Shown piece by piece: positions 16,139 to 25,749 of a DNA stretch of 64,000 bases. The notes beneath the pieces were generated by a model. It made no database searches. It had not been told where the DNA came from and worked only from the letters and a program-made list of their open reading frames with translations. The stretch's first letter is position 1. Each line of letters opens with the position of its first letter. The DNA comes from Chloroflexota bacterium (GTDB taxonomy: Bacteria > Chloroflexota > UBA11872 > UBA12225 > JAJDUF01): assembly GCA_022826725.1 (NCBI GenBank), contig JAJDUF010000006.1, forward strand, positions 21,519 through 85,518, read 5' to 3'. Both the position numbers and the translations under genes were made by a program.

Positions 16139-17950
16139 TTAGACGCCAGCCGTCTCCGCGAGTTCCTCTGCGCGTGTGATCAGCCGCCGTAGTTCTGCGA
16201 AGCCGCGCTCCCAGAATGCCGGATCGCGATAGTCCGCGCCAAGCGGTGCCAGCAGCGCAGCCGGTGTGTCTCGGCCACCCGACCGCAGGAGATCGAGAAA
16301 GCGCGGCACGAACGCCCGCCCCTGCTCCCGATACAGGCTGTACAGTGCCAGCACCAGCAGCTCCGCAAAGGTGTAGGCGTAGCAGTAGAAGCGCGTATGG
16401 ATGAAGTGCGGAATATACGACCAGCCCCAGCGGTACCCCTTCGTCATCTGCACCGCATCCCCGTAATACTTGCCGTTGGCCTCGATCCACAGGTCGGATA
16501 GCCGTTCCGACGTCAGCCGGCCGTCGCCGCGCGCCTCGTAAGCCGTCTGCTCGAAGCGGGTGAGCACGTTTTGCCGGAAAACGGTGGCAAAGATGTCCTC
16601 CACTTTCGCACAGGTCAGCGCCAACGCTGTCGCCGGGTCTTGCTCCGACGCCACCAGCCGGTCGAAGACGGCGATCTCACCGAACACCGACGCCGTCTCG
16701 GCCAGCGGCAGCGTGGGATGATAGTTGAACAGCGTTTGCTCCCGCGCCAGCCAGCCGTGAACACCGTGACCCAGTTCATGGGCGACGGTCATCACGTCGC
16801 GGAAGGTACCGGTGTAGTTGCACAACACATACGGGTGCATTTGGGGCGACGGCGACCAGCAGAAGGCCCCGCCCCGCTTGCCCGGCCGCGGGTCGGCGTC
16901 AATCCACCGCCCGTCGAAGAACCGCAGCGCAATGTCCCGGAACTGCGGATCGAAGGCCCCATACGATTCCAGCACCATCTCCCGCGCATCGCTGAACGGG
17001 TACTCGCGGTCCACGTTGCCGACCGGCGCGTATTGATCGTAGAGGCGCAACTCCGGGAGTTGGAGGAGGCGACGTTTTAGCTCGAAATACGCCTGCGCTA
17101 GGCCGTAGTTCGCCTCCGTCACCTCCATCATCGCCGCGACGGCCGCCGGGTCCACCTCGTTGGACAGGTGCCGCTGCGCCATCGCGTCCGGGTAGTCGCG
17201 CAGCCGGTCCATGTTGAGGTGATCTTGGATCAACGTGTCGTAGACATACGTCAAGACGGCCCCTTGCTCTTGCAAGACGCCATAGAGGGCATCATGGGCA
17301 CGGCGGCGCAGGTCGCGGTCTGGGTGGTGGAACAGCGCCAGCACCTCATCGAGCGTGTGGTCGCGCGGCGTCCCATCACGCTCGACCGAGAACGTCAGCG
17401 ACGACGTGATCTCGGTGTGCAGCCTGGCCCAAGCCGACGGGCCGGTCAGGTCCTTCTCGTTGACAATCCGCTCTTCCGGCTCGCTCAACAGGTGCGGCCG
17501 GTACTTCCGCACCTGCTCCAGATAGTGGCGATGAGCGGCGAGCTGCGGATCGTCCAAGAGCACCTGAACCGTCGCATTGTCCACGCGCGACCACTCCAGT
17601 TCGAAGAACAACACCAGATTTTGGATTTCGGTCAGTTGCTGCTCCGTCCGTTGCTCTAGGTCGCGGTGCTCGTCCCGGCCGGTATCCGCGCTGTAGAGCA
17701 GCCCGGCATACGCCTGGAGCCGGCCGCTCCGCTCATGCAGCGCCTCCAGCGCCGTCACTGCCGCCAGCAGCAGTTCGGCCGCCGGCCCGCCCTCCACGTC
17801 CACCGTCCCGCGATAGGTGTCCGCAAACGCCGCCGCCTCGCTCCTTAGCCGCTCTATGTCGGCAGCAATCCGCGGGTCGTCATAAGCTCCGTACAAATCC
17901 GAGAGGTCCCAGGTGATCCCTTGGGCCACGGCATCGTTCGTCGTCGGCAT
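16139..17950 (-). CDS. pepF: Oligoendopeptidase F (M3 family)
   Basis: Zinc metallopeptidase cleaving oligopeptides in the cytoplasm. 603 aa from ATG 17950, chosen because GGGGAGGA lies just upstream of MPTTND; eight further residues are possible 5'. The protein opens WDLSDLYGAYDD, the PepF signature, and has the HExxH zinc motif in TVAHELGHGVHGWLA, with the third ligand region LPLAETASVFGEI 25-30 residues later. It also has the conserved KGYRWGWSYIPHF. Full length for the family. Confidence 0.93.
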   Translation of the reverse strand: MPTTNDAVAQGITWDLSDLYGAYDDPRIAADIERLRSEAAAFADTYRGTVDVEGGPAAELLLAAVTALEALHERSGRLQAYAGLLYSADTGRDEHRDLEQRTEQQLTEIQNLVLFFELEWSRVDNATVQVLLDDPQLAAHRHYLEQVRKYRPHLLSEPEERIVNEKDLTGPSAWARLHTEITSSLTFSVERDGTPRDHTLDEVLALFHHPDRDLRRRAHDALYGVLQEQGAVLTYVYDTLIQDHLNMDRLRDYPDAMAQRHLSNEVDPAAVAAMMEVTEANYGLAQAYFELKRRLLQLPELRLYDQYAPVGNVDREYPFSDAREMVLESYGAFDPQFRDIALRFFDGRWIDADPRPGKRGGAFCWSPSPQMHPYVLCNYTGTFRDVMTVAHELGHGVHGWLAREQTLFNYHPTLPLAETASVFGEIAVFDRLVASEQDPATALALTCAKVEDIFATVFRQNVLTRFEQTAYEARGDGRLTSERLSDLWIEANGKYYGDAVQMTKGYRWGWSYIPHFIHTRFYCYAYTFAELLVLALYSLYREQGRAFVPRFLDLLRSGGRDTPAALLAPLGADYRDPAFWERGFAELRRLITRAEELAETAGV

Positions 17951-18034
17951 CCATTCCTCCCCGGTAACCGGCATAGTCGCTCCTGAACTCTAACACCTCG
18001 CCACCGTAAGAATCGGTCAAGACTCGTCCCCCAC

Positions 18035-18170
18035 CCTGGCCGGGATCGGTACAGGTCAAGCCGTAGGGGCGCAACATGTTGCGCCCGTTCCCCTCCGCTA
18101 CTCCCGCGTGGGCGGGAACCTCCACCCCCTCTCTATCGCTCCGCGATGGAGAGGGGGCCGGGGGTGAGGC
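18035..18170. repeat. Composite intergenic repeat (E, D, A, B)
   Basis: The 325-bp gap between pepF and the DUF3800 gene contains a type E leader ending CAGGTCAAGCCG, a perfect type D palindrome at 18067-18086, a degenerate type A (CTCCCGCGTGGGCGGGAA), and a type B hairpin around CTCTATCGCTCCGCGATGGA. The last ~100 bases before the gene hold nothing recognisable. Confidence 0.85.
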
Positions 18171-18275
18171 CCAGAACAGCACACGACTGCTAAACTTCCC
18201 CCAACGCCAGAGAGCAGCAGTAACATGCCAGAGCCGCCGGGAGTCCGGACGTGAGGCTCCTCTCGAGGACATCGA

Positions 18276-19013
18276 ATGAAGATTATGTTCCTTGACGAGT
18301 CTGGCGATCACAACCTTGCTGTGATTGACCCTCAGTATCCTCTCTTCATACTCGGTGGAGTCATCATGGATATGGACTATGCCGAAGGACCGTTGACTAC
18401 AGCACTCAATGACTTCAAGCGCGAGATGTTTGGTCACACTGATATCGTGCTGCACACCGCCGATATTACCCGCAACAGGAACGGGTTCGAGAGCCTGAAG
18501 GACCCAGCCTTTCGCTGCAAGTTCTATCGGCGATTGAATTCCCTCATGCGTGGTCTGTGCTACTCGGTTGTAGCTTGCGCTATTCGCAAGGATCATCACC
18601 TCGGCCGTTACGGCGTTGCCGCGCTTGATCCCTACCTACTGAGCCTCGATATATTGGTTGAGCGTTCTTGCTTCGACATTGACCAAGGCAGCACCAGTGG
18701 TGTAATCATTGCAGAGAAACGTAACCCTACACTCGACCGCCAACTGGAATTGGCATGGCTGAACCTGAAAATTCAGGGCACCCAATACAGACGAGCAACG
18801 GCAATTCAGGACCGAATCTTCGCCCTCAACATCCGGGCGAAGAAAGACAATATCGCCGGTTTGCAGTTGGCTGATCTGGTGGTGTCACCAATCGGACGCC
18901 ACGTTTTGGGCAAGCAGGACAAGGAAGACTGGCGAATAGTGGCGGAGAAATTCCGGCGTAGCCCGCGTGGCGAGGTGGAGGGCTACGGTCTTGTCATTTT
19001 GCCAAAAGAATAG
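18276..19013 (+). CDS. DUF3800 domain-containing protein
   Basis: 245 aa. The N-terminal MKIMFLDESGDHNLAVIDP is the DUF3800 opening (acidic DESG), with a second conserved acidic patch in LQLADLVVSPIGRHVLG near the C-terminus. The family has an RNase H-like fold by published analysis and is often found beside mobile or defence genes; its activity is not settled. The codon use is visibly more A/T-rich than the neighbours (for example AAGATTATGTTC), suggesting recent transfer. It has no partner gene here. Confidence 0.8.
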   Translation: MKIMFLDESGDHNLAVIDPQYPLFILGGVIMDMDYAEGPLTTALNDFKREMFGHTDIVLHTADITRNRNGFESLKDPAFRCKFYRRLNSLMRGLCYSVVACAIRKDHHLGRYGVAALDPYLLSLDILVERSCFDIDQGSTSGVIIAEKRNPTLDRQLELAWLNLKIQGTQYRRATAIQDRIFALNIRAKKDNIAGLQLADLVVSPIGRHVLGKQDKEDWRIVAEKFRRSPRGEVEGYGLVILPKE

Positions 19014-19141
19014 GGGCCAACTCCCGCTACGCAGTAACCGGCCCATCGCTTATCATAGTAGACCGTCTATCTTGACTTGTCAATGTCCACCGCGCCGCAG
19101 CCACAGTCGGTTTTGGTGAACTGGTTAGTAAGGAGCACACT

Positions 19142-19978
19142 ATGGACATCCCCCTCGGCTGCTTTAGCCGTCCCTGGGCCGCCTTCGAGTTCGATGAGAC
19201 CCTGGCCGGAATCGCCGCCGCCGGGTTCGACCACTTCGGCTTCCTCGGCCTCAACCACGACCAGCCCTCGCTCAACGACGACGGCTCCGCGATCCCCGAG
19301 GCGGAAGCTACCGTCCTCGCGGCGCTGGAGCGACACGGCCTCGCCCCGGCCATCCTCGTGAGCACCGTCCTCCTCGACGCGCCGCCGGAAGCAGGCTTGG
19401 CCCGCCTGCACGGCTTGGTGGACCAGGCTGTCCGCTTCAACGTCCGCGTGATCCTAGAGCAGGGCCACGGTCGACCGGAGAACTACGACCGCTACTTCGA
19501 TCTCATGCGTGCAGCCGCTCCCTACGCAGCCGAGCACGGCATCACCATCGCCGTCAAGCCGCACGGTGGCCTCACCACCACCGGCGCCGATTGCCTCGCA
19601 GCGGTCCAGCGCGTCAATCATCCGGGGTATCGCCTCTGCTACGACCCCGGCAACCTGCTCTACTACGCCGGCGAGGACCCCGTCCAGGCCCTGCACAGCT
19701 TCGCGCCCTACGTCGCCGCCATGTGCATCAAGGATGAAGTCGGCGGCCAGGGCGGCTCGGTCACGGTCTCGCCCGGCGACGGCGACGTGGACTTCCCGAC
19801 CATCTTCCGCATCCTCAACGACCACGGCTACGCCGGCCCCAGCATCGTCGAGACGCTTGGCGCCGGCGGCAGTCGCGCCTCCGGCGATGCCGGCGAAGGC
19901 CAGGACACGCTTGAAACCGTCAATCAGGAAGCCGTCCGCGCATACAACTATCTCCGGAGCCTGCTAGGCTCCATCTAG
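19142..19978 (+). CDS. Sugar phosphate isomerase/epimerase (AP endonuclease 2-like TIM barrel)
   Basis: 278 aa xylose-isomerase-like TIM barrel. Motifs include GCFSRPWAAFEFDET, metal-binding candidates in ILEQGHG, IAVKPHGG, CYDPGNLLYYAGEDP, MCIKDEVGG and SIVETLG, in the order expected of the family. Probably isomerises or epimerises a sugar or inositol derivative; the substrate cannot be read from sequence. It starts 128 bp after the DUF3800 gene and seems independent of it. Confidence 0.85.
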   Translation: MDIPLGCFSRPWAAFEFDETLAGIAAAGFDHFGFLGLNHDQPSLNDDGSAIPEAEATVLAALERHGLAPAILVSTVLLDAPPEAGLARLHGLVDQAVRFNVRVILEQGHGRPENYDRYFDLMRAAAPYAAEHGITIAVKPHGGLTTTGADCLAAVQRVNHPGYRLCYDPGNLLYYAGEDPVQALHSFAPYVAAMCIKDEVGGQGGSVTVSPGDGDVDFPTIFRILNDHGYAGPSIVETLGAGGSRASGDAGEGQDTLETVNQEAVRAYNYLRSLLGSI

Positions 19979-20074
19979 CCCGGTCGGTGGCTAGTGCCCA
20001 GCCCCGACTACGAGCCACCGACTACTGACCACTAGCTACTGGCTACTGGCTACTGACCAAGGGGGGAGCGTCCC

Positions 20075-22180
20075 GTGTCCGATAACCCATCGCACGAGCA
20101 GCATCAGCCCAACCGCCTCATCAACGAGACCAGCCCGTATCTCTTGCAGCACGCCTACAACCCCGTGGACTGGTACGCCTGGGGGCCCGAGGCACTACAG
20201 CAAGCACGCGAGCTGGACAAGCCGATCCTGCTCTCGATTGGCTACTCCGCCTGCCACTGGTGCCACGTGATGGAGCGCGAGTCGTTCGAGGACGAGGCGA
20301 CGGCGCGGCTGATGAATGACCTGTTCGTCAACATCAAAGTGGACCGCGAAGAGCGCCCTGATCTCGACTCGATCTACATGCAGGCGGTGCAAGCGCTCAC
20401 GCAGCACGGCGGCTGGCCGATGACTGTCTTTCTGACACCCGCTGGCGAGCCGTTCTACGGCGGCACCTACTTCCCACCCGTTGACCGCTACGGCATGCCG
20501 AGCTTTCAGCGCGTGCTGCAAAGCGTGGCCGACGCCTATCGCCAGCGGCGGGACGCCGTTGACCGCACTGCCCAGCAGCTCACTGCCCTGCTCCGGCGAT
20601 CTGCGGTGGAGGTCCGCCCACTGGACGATGACGCAGCCCTCCCGACGGCCACCGTGCTGAACCAGGCTACCCAGACACTCGGCGCCGCGTTCGATACCCG
20701 CTACGGCGGTTTCGGCAGCGCCCCCAAGTTCCCCCAGCCGATGAACCTGGAGCTACTGCTGCGGCGCTCGCACCACTCCTCCAACGCCCATCTCTTACCG
20801 CTGGTGGAGAAGACGCTGGAAAGCATGGCCCGTGGTGGTATCTACGACCACCTCGGCGGTGGCTTCCACCGCTACTCGACCGACGCGCAGTGGCTTGTCC
20901 CGCACTTCGAGAAGATGCTCTACGACAACGCCCAGCTCGTCTGCGTCTACCTCCACGCCTACCAGCTCACCGGCAAGGAGCTATACCGGCAGGTTGTCGA
21001 GGAGGTGCTGGCTTATGTCGAGCGCGAGATGACCGACTCGGCCGGCGGGTTCTACTCTACGCAGGACGCCGACAGCGAGGGCGAAGAGGGCCTCTTCTTC
21101 GTCTGGACGCCCGACGAAATCCGGCAGGCGCTACCGCCCGAAGAAGCGCGGCTCTTGGAGCTGTACTACGACGTCACGCCCGACGGGAACTTCGAGGGCA
21201 AGAATATCCTCCACGTGCCCCGCGATGAAGACGTGGTAGCCCACCTCGCCGGAGTTTCCGTCGAGCAGCTGCGCGAGACGCTCGCGCGTGCTCGTCAGCG
21301 CCTGTGGGCGGTCCGCGAGCAGCGGGTGAAACCCGACCGCGACGAGAAAGTCCTGACTTCCTGGAACGGTCTGATGCTGCGGGCGTTTGCCGAGGCCGGC
21401 GCCGTGCTCGACCGCGACGACTATCGCCAGCACGCCGTAGCGAACGGCGAGTTCCTTTGGGAGCAGTTGCGGCGCACCGACGCCAACGGCCGGGTACGGC
21501 TGTTTCACTCCTGGAAGGAAGGCCGCGCGACCCTCAACGGCTACCTCGAGGACTACGCCTACCTCGCCGACGGCTACCTGGCCCTGTATGAAGCAACGTT
21601 CGATCCCGTCTGGATTACCCGCGCCCGGGCACTCACGGAAACCATGCGCGCGCTGTTCCTCGATAGCGCTGGCGGCGGCTTCTTCGACACCGCCAGCGAC
21701 CACGAAACCCTGATCGCCCGGCCCAAAGACCTGCTCGATAACGCCACGCCGGCCGGTAACTCCGTCGCCGCCGAGGCGCTGATCCGCCTGGCGGCCCTTA
21801 CCGGCGACTGGGACACCGCCGAGCCGGCGCTGGCGCTCTTTCGCGCCCTGGGCAACACGATGGCCCAGCACCCCAGTGCTTTCGGCCGTCTGTTGAGCGC
21901 CCTCGACCTCTTCCTCGCACCGCCCAAAGAAGTGGCCATCGTCGCCCCACCCGGCCCGACCGCGGCCGACGACCTCCTCCGCCTCGTGCTGGCGGCCTAC
22001 CTGCCGAACTGCGTCTTGGCGTTTCGCTCGGAAGACGACACAACCGCCGCCGACCTTGTGCCCCTCCTAGCCGGCCGCGACACGGTCGGCGGCAGCGCCA
22101 CCGCCTACGTCTGCGAACGGTTTACCTGTAAACTGCCGGTCACGGAGCCGCGCGCACTCCAAGCCCAGCTCACGGCCTAG
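20075..22180 (+). CDS. Thioredoxin-domain / DUF255 protein, YyaL-like
   Basis: 701 aa, GTG start at 20075 after a GGGGGGAG ribosome site. The N-terminal ~180 residues are a thioredoxin-like domain ([20 protein letters not shown]) with CHWC-type Cys60 and Cys63 in [14 protein letters not shown]. The remainder is an (alpha/alpha)6 barrel with [31 protein letters not shown] and [14 protein letters not shown], matching bacterial YyaL and human SPATA20. Cellular role unknown. Normal length. Confidence 0.92.
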   Translation: MSDNPSHEQHQPNRLINETSPYLLQHAYNPVDWYAWGPEALQQARELDKPILLSIGYSACHWCHVMERESFEDEATARLMNDLFVNIKVDREERPDLDSIYMQAVQALTQHGGWPMTVFLTPAGEPFYGGTYFPPVDRYGMPSFQRVLQSVADAYRQRRDAVDRTAQQLTALLRRSAVEVRPLDDDAALPTATVLNQATQTLGAAFDTRYGGFGSAPKFPQPMNLELLLRRSHHSSNAHLLPLVEKTLESMARGGIYDHLGGGFHRYSTDAQWLVPHFEKMLYDNAQLVCVYLHAYQLTGKELYRQVVEEVLAYVEREMTDSAGGFYSTQDADSEGEEGLFFVWTPDEIRQALPPEEARLLELYYDVTPDGNFEGKNILHVPRDEDVVAHLAGVSVEQLRETLARARQRLWAVREQRVKPDRDEKVLTSWNGLMLRAFAEAGAVLDRDDYRQHAVANGEFLWEQLRRTDANGRVRLFHSWKEGRATLNGYLEDYAYLADGYLALYEATFDPVWITRARALTETMRALFLDSAGGGFFDTASDHETLIARPKDLLDNATPAGNSVAAEALIRLAALTGDWDTAEPALALFRALGNTMAQHPSAFGRLLSALDLFLAPPKEVAIVAPPGPTAADDLLRLVLAAYLPNCVLAFRSEDDTTAADLVPLLAGRDTVGGSATAYVCERFTCKLPVTEPRALQAQLTA

Positions 22181-22212
22181 CGCAGTGATCGGTAGCACGA
22201 AACCACGCCCGC

Positions 22213-22275
22213 CCGTCATTGCGGCGGAAGCCACAACCCCCGTCCCCCCGCCATGCGGGGGGACCATAGGGGGGC
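22213..22275. repeat. Intergenic repeat, type C
   Basis: GTCATTGCGGCGGAAGCC leads into GTCCCCCCGCCATGCGGG GGGACCATAGGGGGGC (hairpin plus tail). It covers most of the 110-bp gap; the tail runs up to the GGAG of the next gene. Confidence 0.8.
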
Positions 22276-22290
22276 AAAGGAGCAACTTCA

Positions 22291-23367
22291 GTGGCGCAAC
22301 AACTGCACGGCAACCGGGTAGTCTTCACCAGCGAACGCCAGGTAGAGCTAGAAGACTTCACCCTCGACGCGGCGCTCGGCCCCCGCGAGGCCCTCGTGCG
22401 CGGCAAATACAGCGTCATCAGTCCGGGGACGGAAGGGGCCAGCTACACCGGTCTGGTGCAGCAGATGGCCACCATGCGCGAGCATCGCCCGGCCGGAAGT
22501 GGCCCTCGATCAGAGCCGTATCCACGGCCGACCGGCTACGGTCACTTGGGCGAAGTACTCGCCGTCGGCAGCGCCGTCGAGGGCGTGCAGGCCGGCGATA
22601 CCGTCACGAGCTTTGCCAACCACGCCTCCCTCGCCAAAGTGGACACCGGCCACTTCTGCCTGCCGGTCCCCGCCGCCCTGGACCTCGACGACCAGCGGGC
22701 GGTTTTCGTGCGGATGGCCGGCGTCGCCATTACGGCCGTCCGCAGCGCCAACGTCTCCCCCGGCGACAGGGTACTCGTGGTTGGCCTCGGCCTGGTAGGC
22801 AACTTCGCCGCGCAGCTCTTCCGGCTCGCCGGTGCCGAGGTGCTCGCCAGCGATCCGATTGACGAGCGCCGCGCCATCGCTGCACAGTGCGGCATTACCC
22901 AGACCGTGAACCCAGTCAGCGACGACCTCACGGCCGCCGTGCTCGACTGGACCGCCGGCCATGGCGTGGATATCGCCGTAGAAGCCATCGGGCGCTCCGA
23001 GTTGATCGCCGAGGCCGTAGAGCTGACCCGCCGCCACGGCGAGCTAATCCTGCTCGGCAGCCCCCGCGCCCACCACACCATGAACGTCACCCCAATGCTC
23101 ACCCGCATTCACCTGCAAGGCATCACGCTGCGCGGTGCCCTGGAGTGGCTCTACCCCATCCCCGACACACCGGGCCTCAAGCACTCCATCACCAGCAACT
23201 ACCGCCAACTGCTGGAGTGGATGGCCTCCGACCGCCTGATCGTTGACCCCCTGCGAACCCACGTGCTCCCGCCGGCGCAATGCGCCGCAGCCTACGCCGG
23301 ACTAGCCAACCGGCAGGACCGCTACCTCGGCGTCCTCTTCGACTGGACCACCAGCACCAGCGCCTAA
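22291..23367 (+). CDS. Medium-chain dehydrogenase/reductase family protein
   Basis: 358 aa from GTG 22291. N-terminal GroES-like fold (KYSVISPGTEGASYTG, RPTGYGHLGEVLAVGSAVEG in pieces) and a Rossmann domain with VLVVGLGLVGNFAAQLFRLAG. The four-cysteine structural zinc loop is absent, as in BchC-like and related single-zinc or zinc-free MDRs. Acts on an alcohol or sugar with NAD(P). The start is placed by the GGAG in the end of the preceding repeat. Confidence 0.8.
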   Translation: MAQQLHGNRVVFTSERQVELEDFTLDAALGPREALVRGKYSVISPGTEGASYTGLVQQMATMREHRPAGSGPRSEPYPRPTGYGHLGEVLAVGSAVEGVQAGDTVTSFANHASLAKVDTGHFCLPVPAALDLDDQRAVFVRMAGVAITAVRSANVSPGDRVLVVGLGLVGNFAAQLFRLAGAEVLASDPIDERRAIAAQCGITQTVNPVSDDLTAAVLDWTAGHGVDIAVEAIGRSELIAEAVELTRRHGELILLGSPRAHHTMNVTPMLTRIHLQGITLRGALEWLYPIPDTPGLKHSITSNYRQLLEWMASDRLIVDPLRTHVLPPAQCAAAYAGLANRQDRYLGVLFDWTTSTSA

Positions 23368-23384
23368 TTGCCCCAAACACACCC

Positions 23385-23655
23385 CGGCCCCGCCATCCCC
23401 GCGAAAGCGAGAATCGCCGTCCCCCTGCGGAGCGGAGGGGCCATAGGGGGACAATACCCCCCCTGACAAGGGTAGTCTTTTGTAGGGGCGTGATGAATCA
23501 CGCCCAGGCGCTGGTCATTGCAGCGAAGCCGCCGTCCAGGGCTATTCATAGGTCCCGGCCCGAGTGCTACACCCCCGCTCCACCATGTGGAGCGGGGGAT
23601 GGGGGGTGAGGCCAGCTCCCCTTCCCTGCCAGGGAAGGGGCCGGGGGTTAGGTCC
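23385..23655. repeat. Composite intergenic repeat (A, C, E, D-variant, B, B)
   Basis: The 413-bp gap between the dehydrogenase and the sigma gene holds a degenerate type A, a type C, a TGACAAGGGTAGTCTTTTGT type E module, a palindrome variant GGGCGTGATGAATCACGCCC, and two hairpins: CCCCCGCTCCACCATGTGGA and CCCTTCCCTGCCAGGGAAGG. Nothing is recognised between 23656 and 23780 apart from the sigma gene leader. Confidence 0.85.
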
Positions 23656-23780
23656 AAACCGCCATCAGGGGCTTCTTCCCAAACGCTGCCTCGCGGCATC
23701 GTATCTTATGAGGGACACGGCGCCGGACCGACGCTTTGCAGCCCAGCGCCGCCTCGCCAGCGCCGAGTACGGAGACCCCC

Positions 23781-24395
23781 GTGAGTGACGTAGTGAACTC
23801 ATCCACTGCCGACCTAGTCCATCGTGGGCGGATGGGGGATAAGGGTGCCTTCGGGCAGTTGGTCGAGCGGTATCAGGAGGAGGCCTACGGAATTGCCTAC
23901 TACCATCTAGGCCATCGCGAAGATGCCCTGGATGTTGCTCAACAGGCTTTCCTCGCCGCCTATCTGCACCTCGATAGCTTGACTGACCCGGCTCGCTTTG
24001 GCGGCTGGCTCGCCCGCATTGTGGCCAACGAGTGTTTGCGTTGGCATCGTCGTCGGCGTCCGACACTCTCTCTTGATGCCCCGGCCCTGGGCGATCTTCA
24101 GGATGGGCAGGCGGTGTCCCCGGAGCACGCAGCCGAGCATGGCGAACTGCACCGGGACCTGACCCGTGCCCTGCTGGCCCTGCCGCGACCACAGCGCCTT
24201 GCCCTCACGCTGTACTACGTGGCTGCCCTGCGCTACCGCCAGATTGCCGAGACCGTGGAGCTACCGATCAGTACGGTCAAGGGTCGCATCCAGGAAGGAC
24301 GCAAGCGTCTGCGGCGCATCCTCGGGCCTACGTATGAAAGAAGGCTTACCCCCCGCAACCCACCACCGCCAACTGGCAATCCAGGGCCGCAGTAA
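23781..24395 (+). CDS. ECF RNA polymerase sigma factor
   Basis: 204 aa from GTG 23781 (GGAG at 23771). Region 2 is complete: FGQLVERYQEEAYGIAYYHL, DALDVAQQAFLAAY, PARFGGWLARIVANECLRWH. Region 4 follows: ALLALPRPQRLALTLYYVAA, YRQIAETVELPISTVKGRI. It is 12 bp upstream of a frameshifted DUF151-like gene. The pair echoes the fused sigma/DUF151 gene at 12.9-13.9 kb, where region 2 is the part that is broken. No anti-sigma gene adjoins. Confidence 0.9.
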   Translation: MSDVVNSSTADLVHRGRMGDKGAFGQLVERYQEEAYGIAYYHLGHREDALDVAQQAFLAAYLHLDSLTDPARFGGWLARIVANECLRWHRRRRPTLSLDAPALGDLQDGQAVSPEHAAEHGELHRDLTRALLALPRPQRLALTLYYVAALRYRQIAETVELPISTVKGRIQEGRKRLRRILGPTYERRLTPRNPPPPTGNPGPQ

Positions 24396-24406
24396 AGGAG
24401 AACGTC

Positions 24407-25203
24407 ATGGCACAGCTTGAAGAGTTGGCTATCCGCTATACGAGCGCCGGTGAGCGCGCTGGCATCGTACTGCTCAAGTCTCAGCAGAGCGAACGGTATG
24501 TCGCCATCAATCTCAGTGGCGACCAGGCAAGCGCCATCTTGCCGCGCTCCGCCCCTCCGGGTACCGGTATGGGTATCCAAACGACACGCCGGACGTGCAT
24601 GTGTCTGATCTGCGTCCGGCGGATGACTATCGTTTCTTCGCCGAGTTACTAGAGGGCGCCGATGTTACCGTGACCAGTGTTGACCTCGATGTCGCCGCAG
24701 GCAGCCGCGGGCCACAGGCTACGGTTCGCGTCCGACAGGGAACGCAAGAGCGCGCGGTGCCGGCGTCGGCCAGCCAGGCGTTGGCGCTCGCGGCCGCCAC
24801 GGACGCTCCGATCCGTGCCCCGGCAGCCGTCCTGGCGGTTGGCGGCCTAGCCACCGGGGGACATACCCCACCGGAGCCGGCCGAGGTGGTCCGTGCAGTC
24901 GAAGCGGCCGAGGCCTCCCATCGCCTCAGCCAGGCACTGACCACCGCCGTCGAAGGTCGGAGCGGAACGGTCACGCTGCGCTTACTCCCGGCGGCGGATC
25001 GAGTGAAGATTGTTGACCCGGAGCGCGGCGTACTCGACACGATCCCGGGGCTTAACCTCTTCCACCACTTCGCGGAGGCTGCCGAGGAAAACCGACCCCA
25101 AACCGGCCACATCGCTCTCAGCGGCCTTGGAGAGTTCGATCTTGCCGTGCATCCGAGCGCTACCGAGACGCGCCTCGGGCTAACCCCTCTCCCCGCCGGT
25201 TGA
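24407..25203 (+). pseudogene. DUF151-like (bifunctional nuclease) gene broken by a one-base frameshift
   Basis: AAAGGAG precedes ATG 24407. The first frame gives MAQLEELAIRYTSAGER, AGIVLLKSQQSERYVAINLS, GDQASAIL, matching the start of a DUF151 domain, then degenerates and stops at about 24650. The frame +2 to it continues as AALRPSGYRYGYPNDTPDVH, VSDLRPADDYRFFAELL, and AVPASASQALALAAATDAPI, the rest of a DUF151 domain, to TGA at 25203. One missing G near 24541 would restore a single ~265-aa protein. The C-terminal ~100 residues (VEAAEASHRLSQALTTAVEG onward) are an unrecognised extension. Could be a real lesion or a base-call error. Confidence 0.7.
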
Positions 25204-25331
25204 CGACCCAGCGACCACTCCACCCGCCCAAACAGCGCATAGCCCGCCCCGGCCCTCCGGGTTGCAGCAGTGGAACTCCGATTGAGGGCCAAACGTTGTA
25301 CTGTCAGTTGTTTGCGAGGGAGAGAGACGAG

Positions 25332-25538
25332 ATGAGCAACATAGAGGCTAGAAAACTGCGCCCTTACTTGGGAGGACTAAATCCCAAATGGACAGAAGAG
25401 CAGAAGAAGGAATACTTTGGTATTCTCGACTACCTGAATTATGCAGATCGTCAGGGAGAGACATTCACTTTTGATAGTACGTGGCTCTTCAAGCGTATTA
25501 TGGACTTGATAACGTCGGAGGATAACGGCTCGGACTAG
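25332..25538 (+). CDS. Small hypothetical protein
   Basis: 68 aa from ATG 25332 with GAGGGAGAGA upstream. MSNIEARKLRPYLGGLNPKW, TEEQKKEYFGILDYLNYADR, then an acidic end EDNGSD. Not recognised. Lower GC than its surroundings. The charge and size are compatible with a soluble partner or antitoxin-like protein, but nothing confirms this. Confidence 0.5.
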   Translation: MSNIEARKLRPYLGGLNPKWTEEQKKEYFGILDYLNYADRQGETFTFDSTWLFKRIMDLITSEDNGSD

Positions 25539-25647
25539 CGTTGGCTGATGAATGCGTGATTTCTTGCTGGCAGTAGTTCACAGCGTCAATCCAGACTGTC
25601 GGATTTTAGTGACTAAGGTAAATGAATTCCTGAGCCACGGAGCTTCC

Positions 25648-25663
25648 CGTTTCACGTGAAATA
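25648..25663. promoter_or_regulatory. parS: parS-like ParB binding site
   Basis: CGTTTCACGTGAAATA matches the bacterial parS consensus TGTTTCACGTGAAACA at 14 of 16 positions, including the whole GTTTCACGTGAAA core palindrome. It lies in the 211-bp gap before the sulfatase gene. It is the only such site found in the window. No parA or parB gene is in view. Confidence 0.6.
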
Positions 25664-25749
25664 CATCTCCTCCGCAACCCCGCGTCGCCACTACGCTGGC
25701 TTGACCGCCGGCCGCTCGGTCTCTACACTCCGCCAAGAGGAATGAGCCA

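Noticed and set aside
22185..22862. 225-aa ORF overlapping the start of the MDR dehydrogenase
   Set aside because: Arg/Pro-rich shadow frame of the dehydrogenase; no ribosome site or homology.
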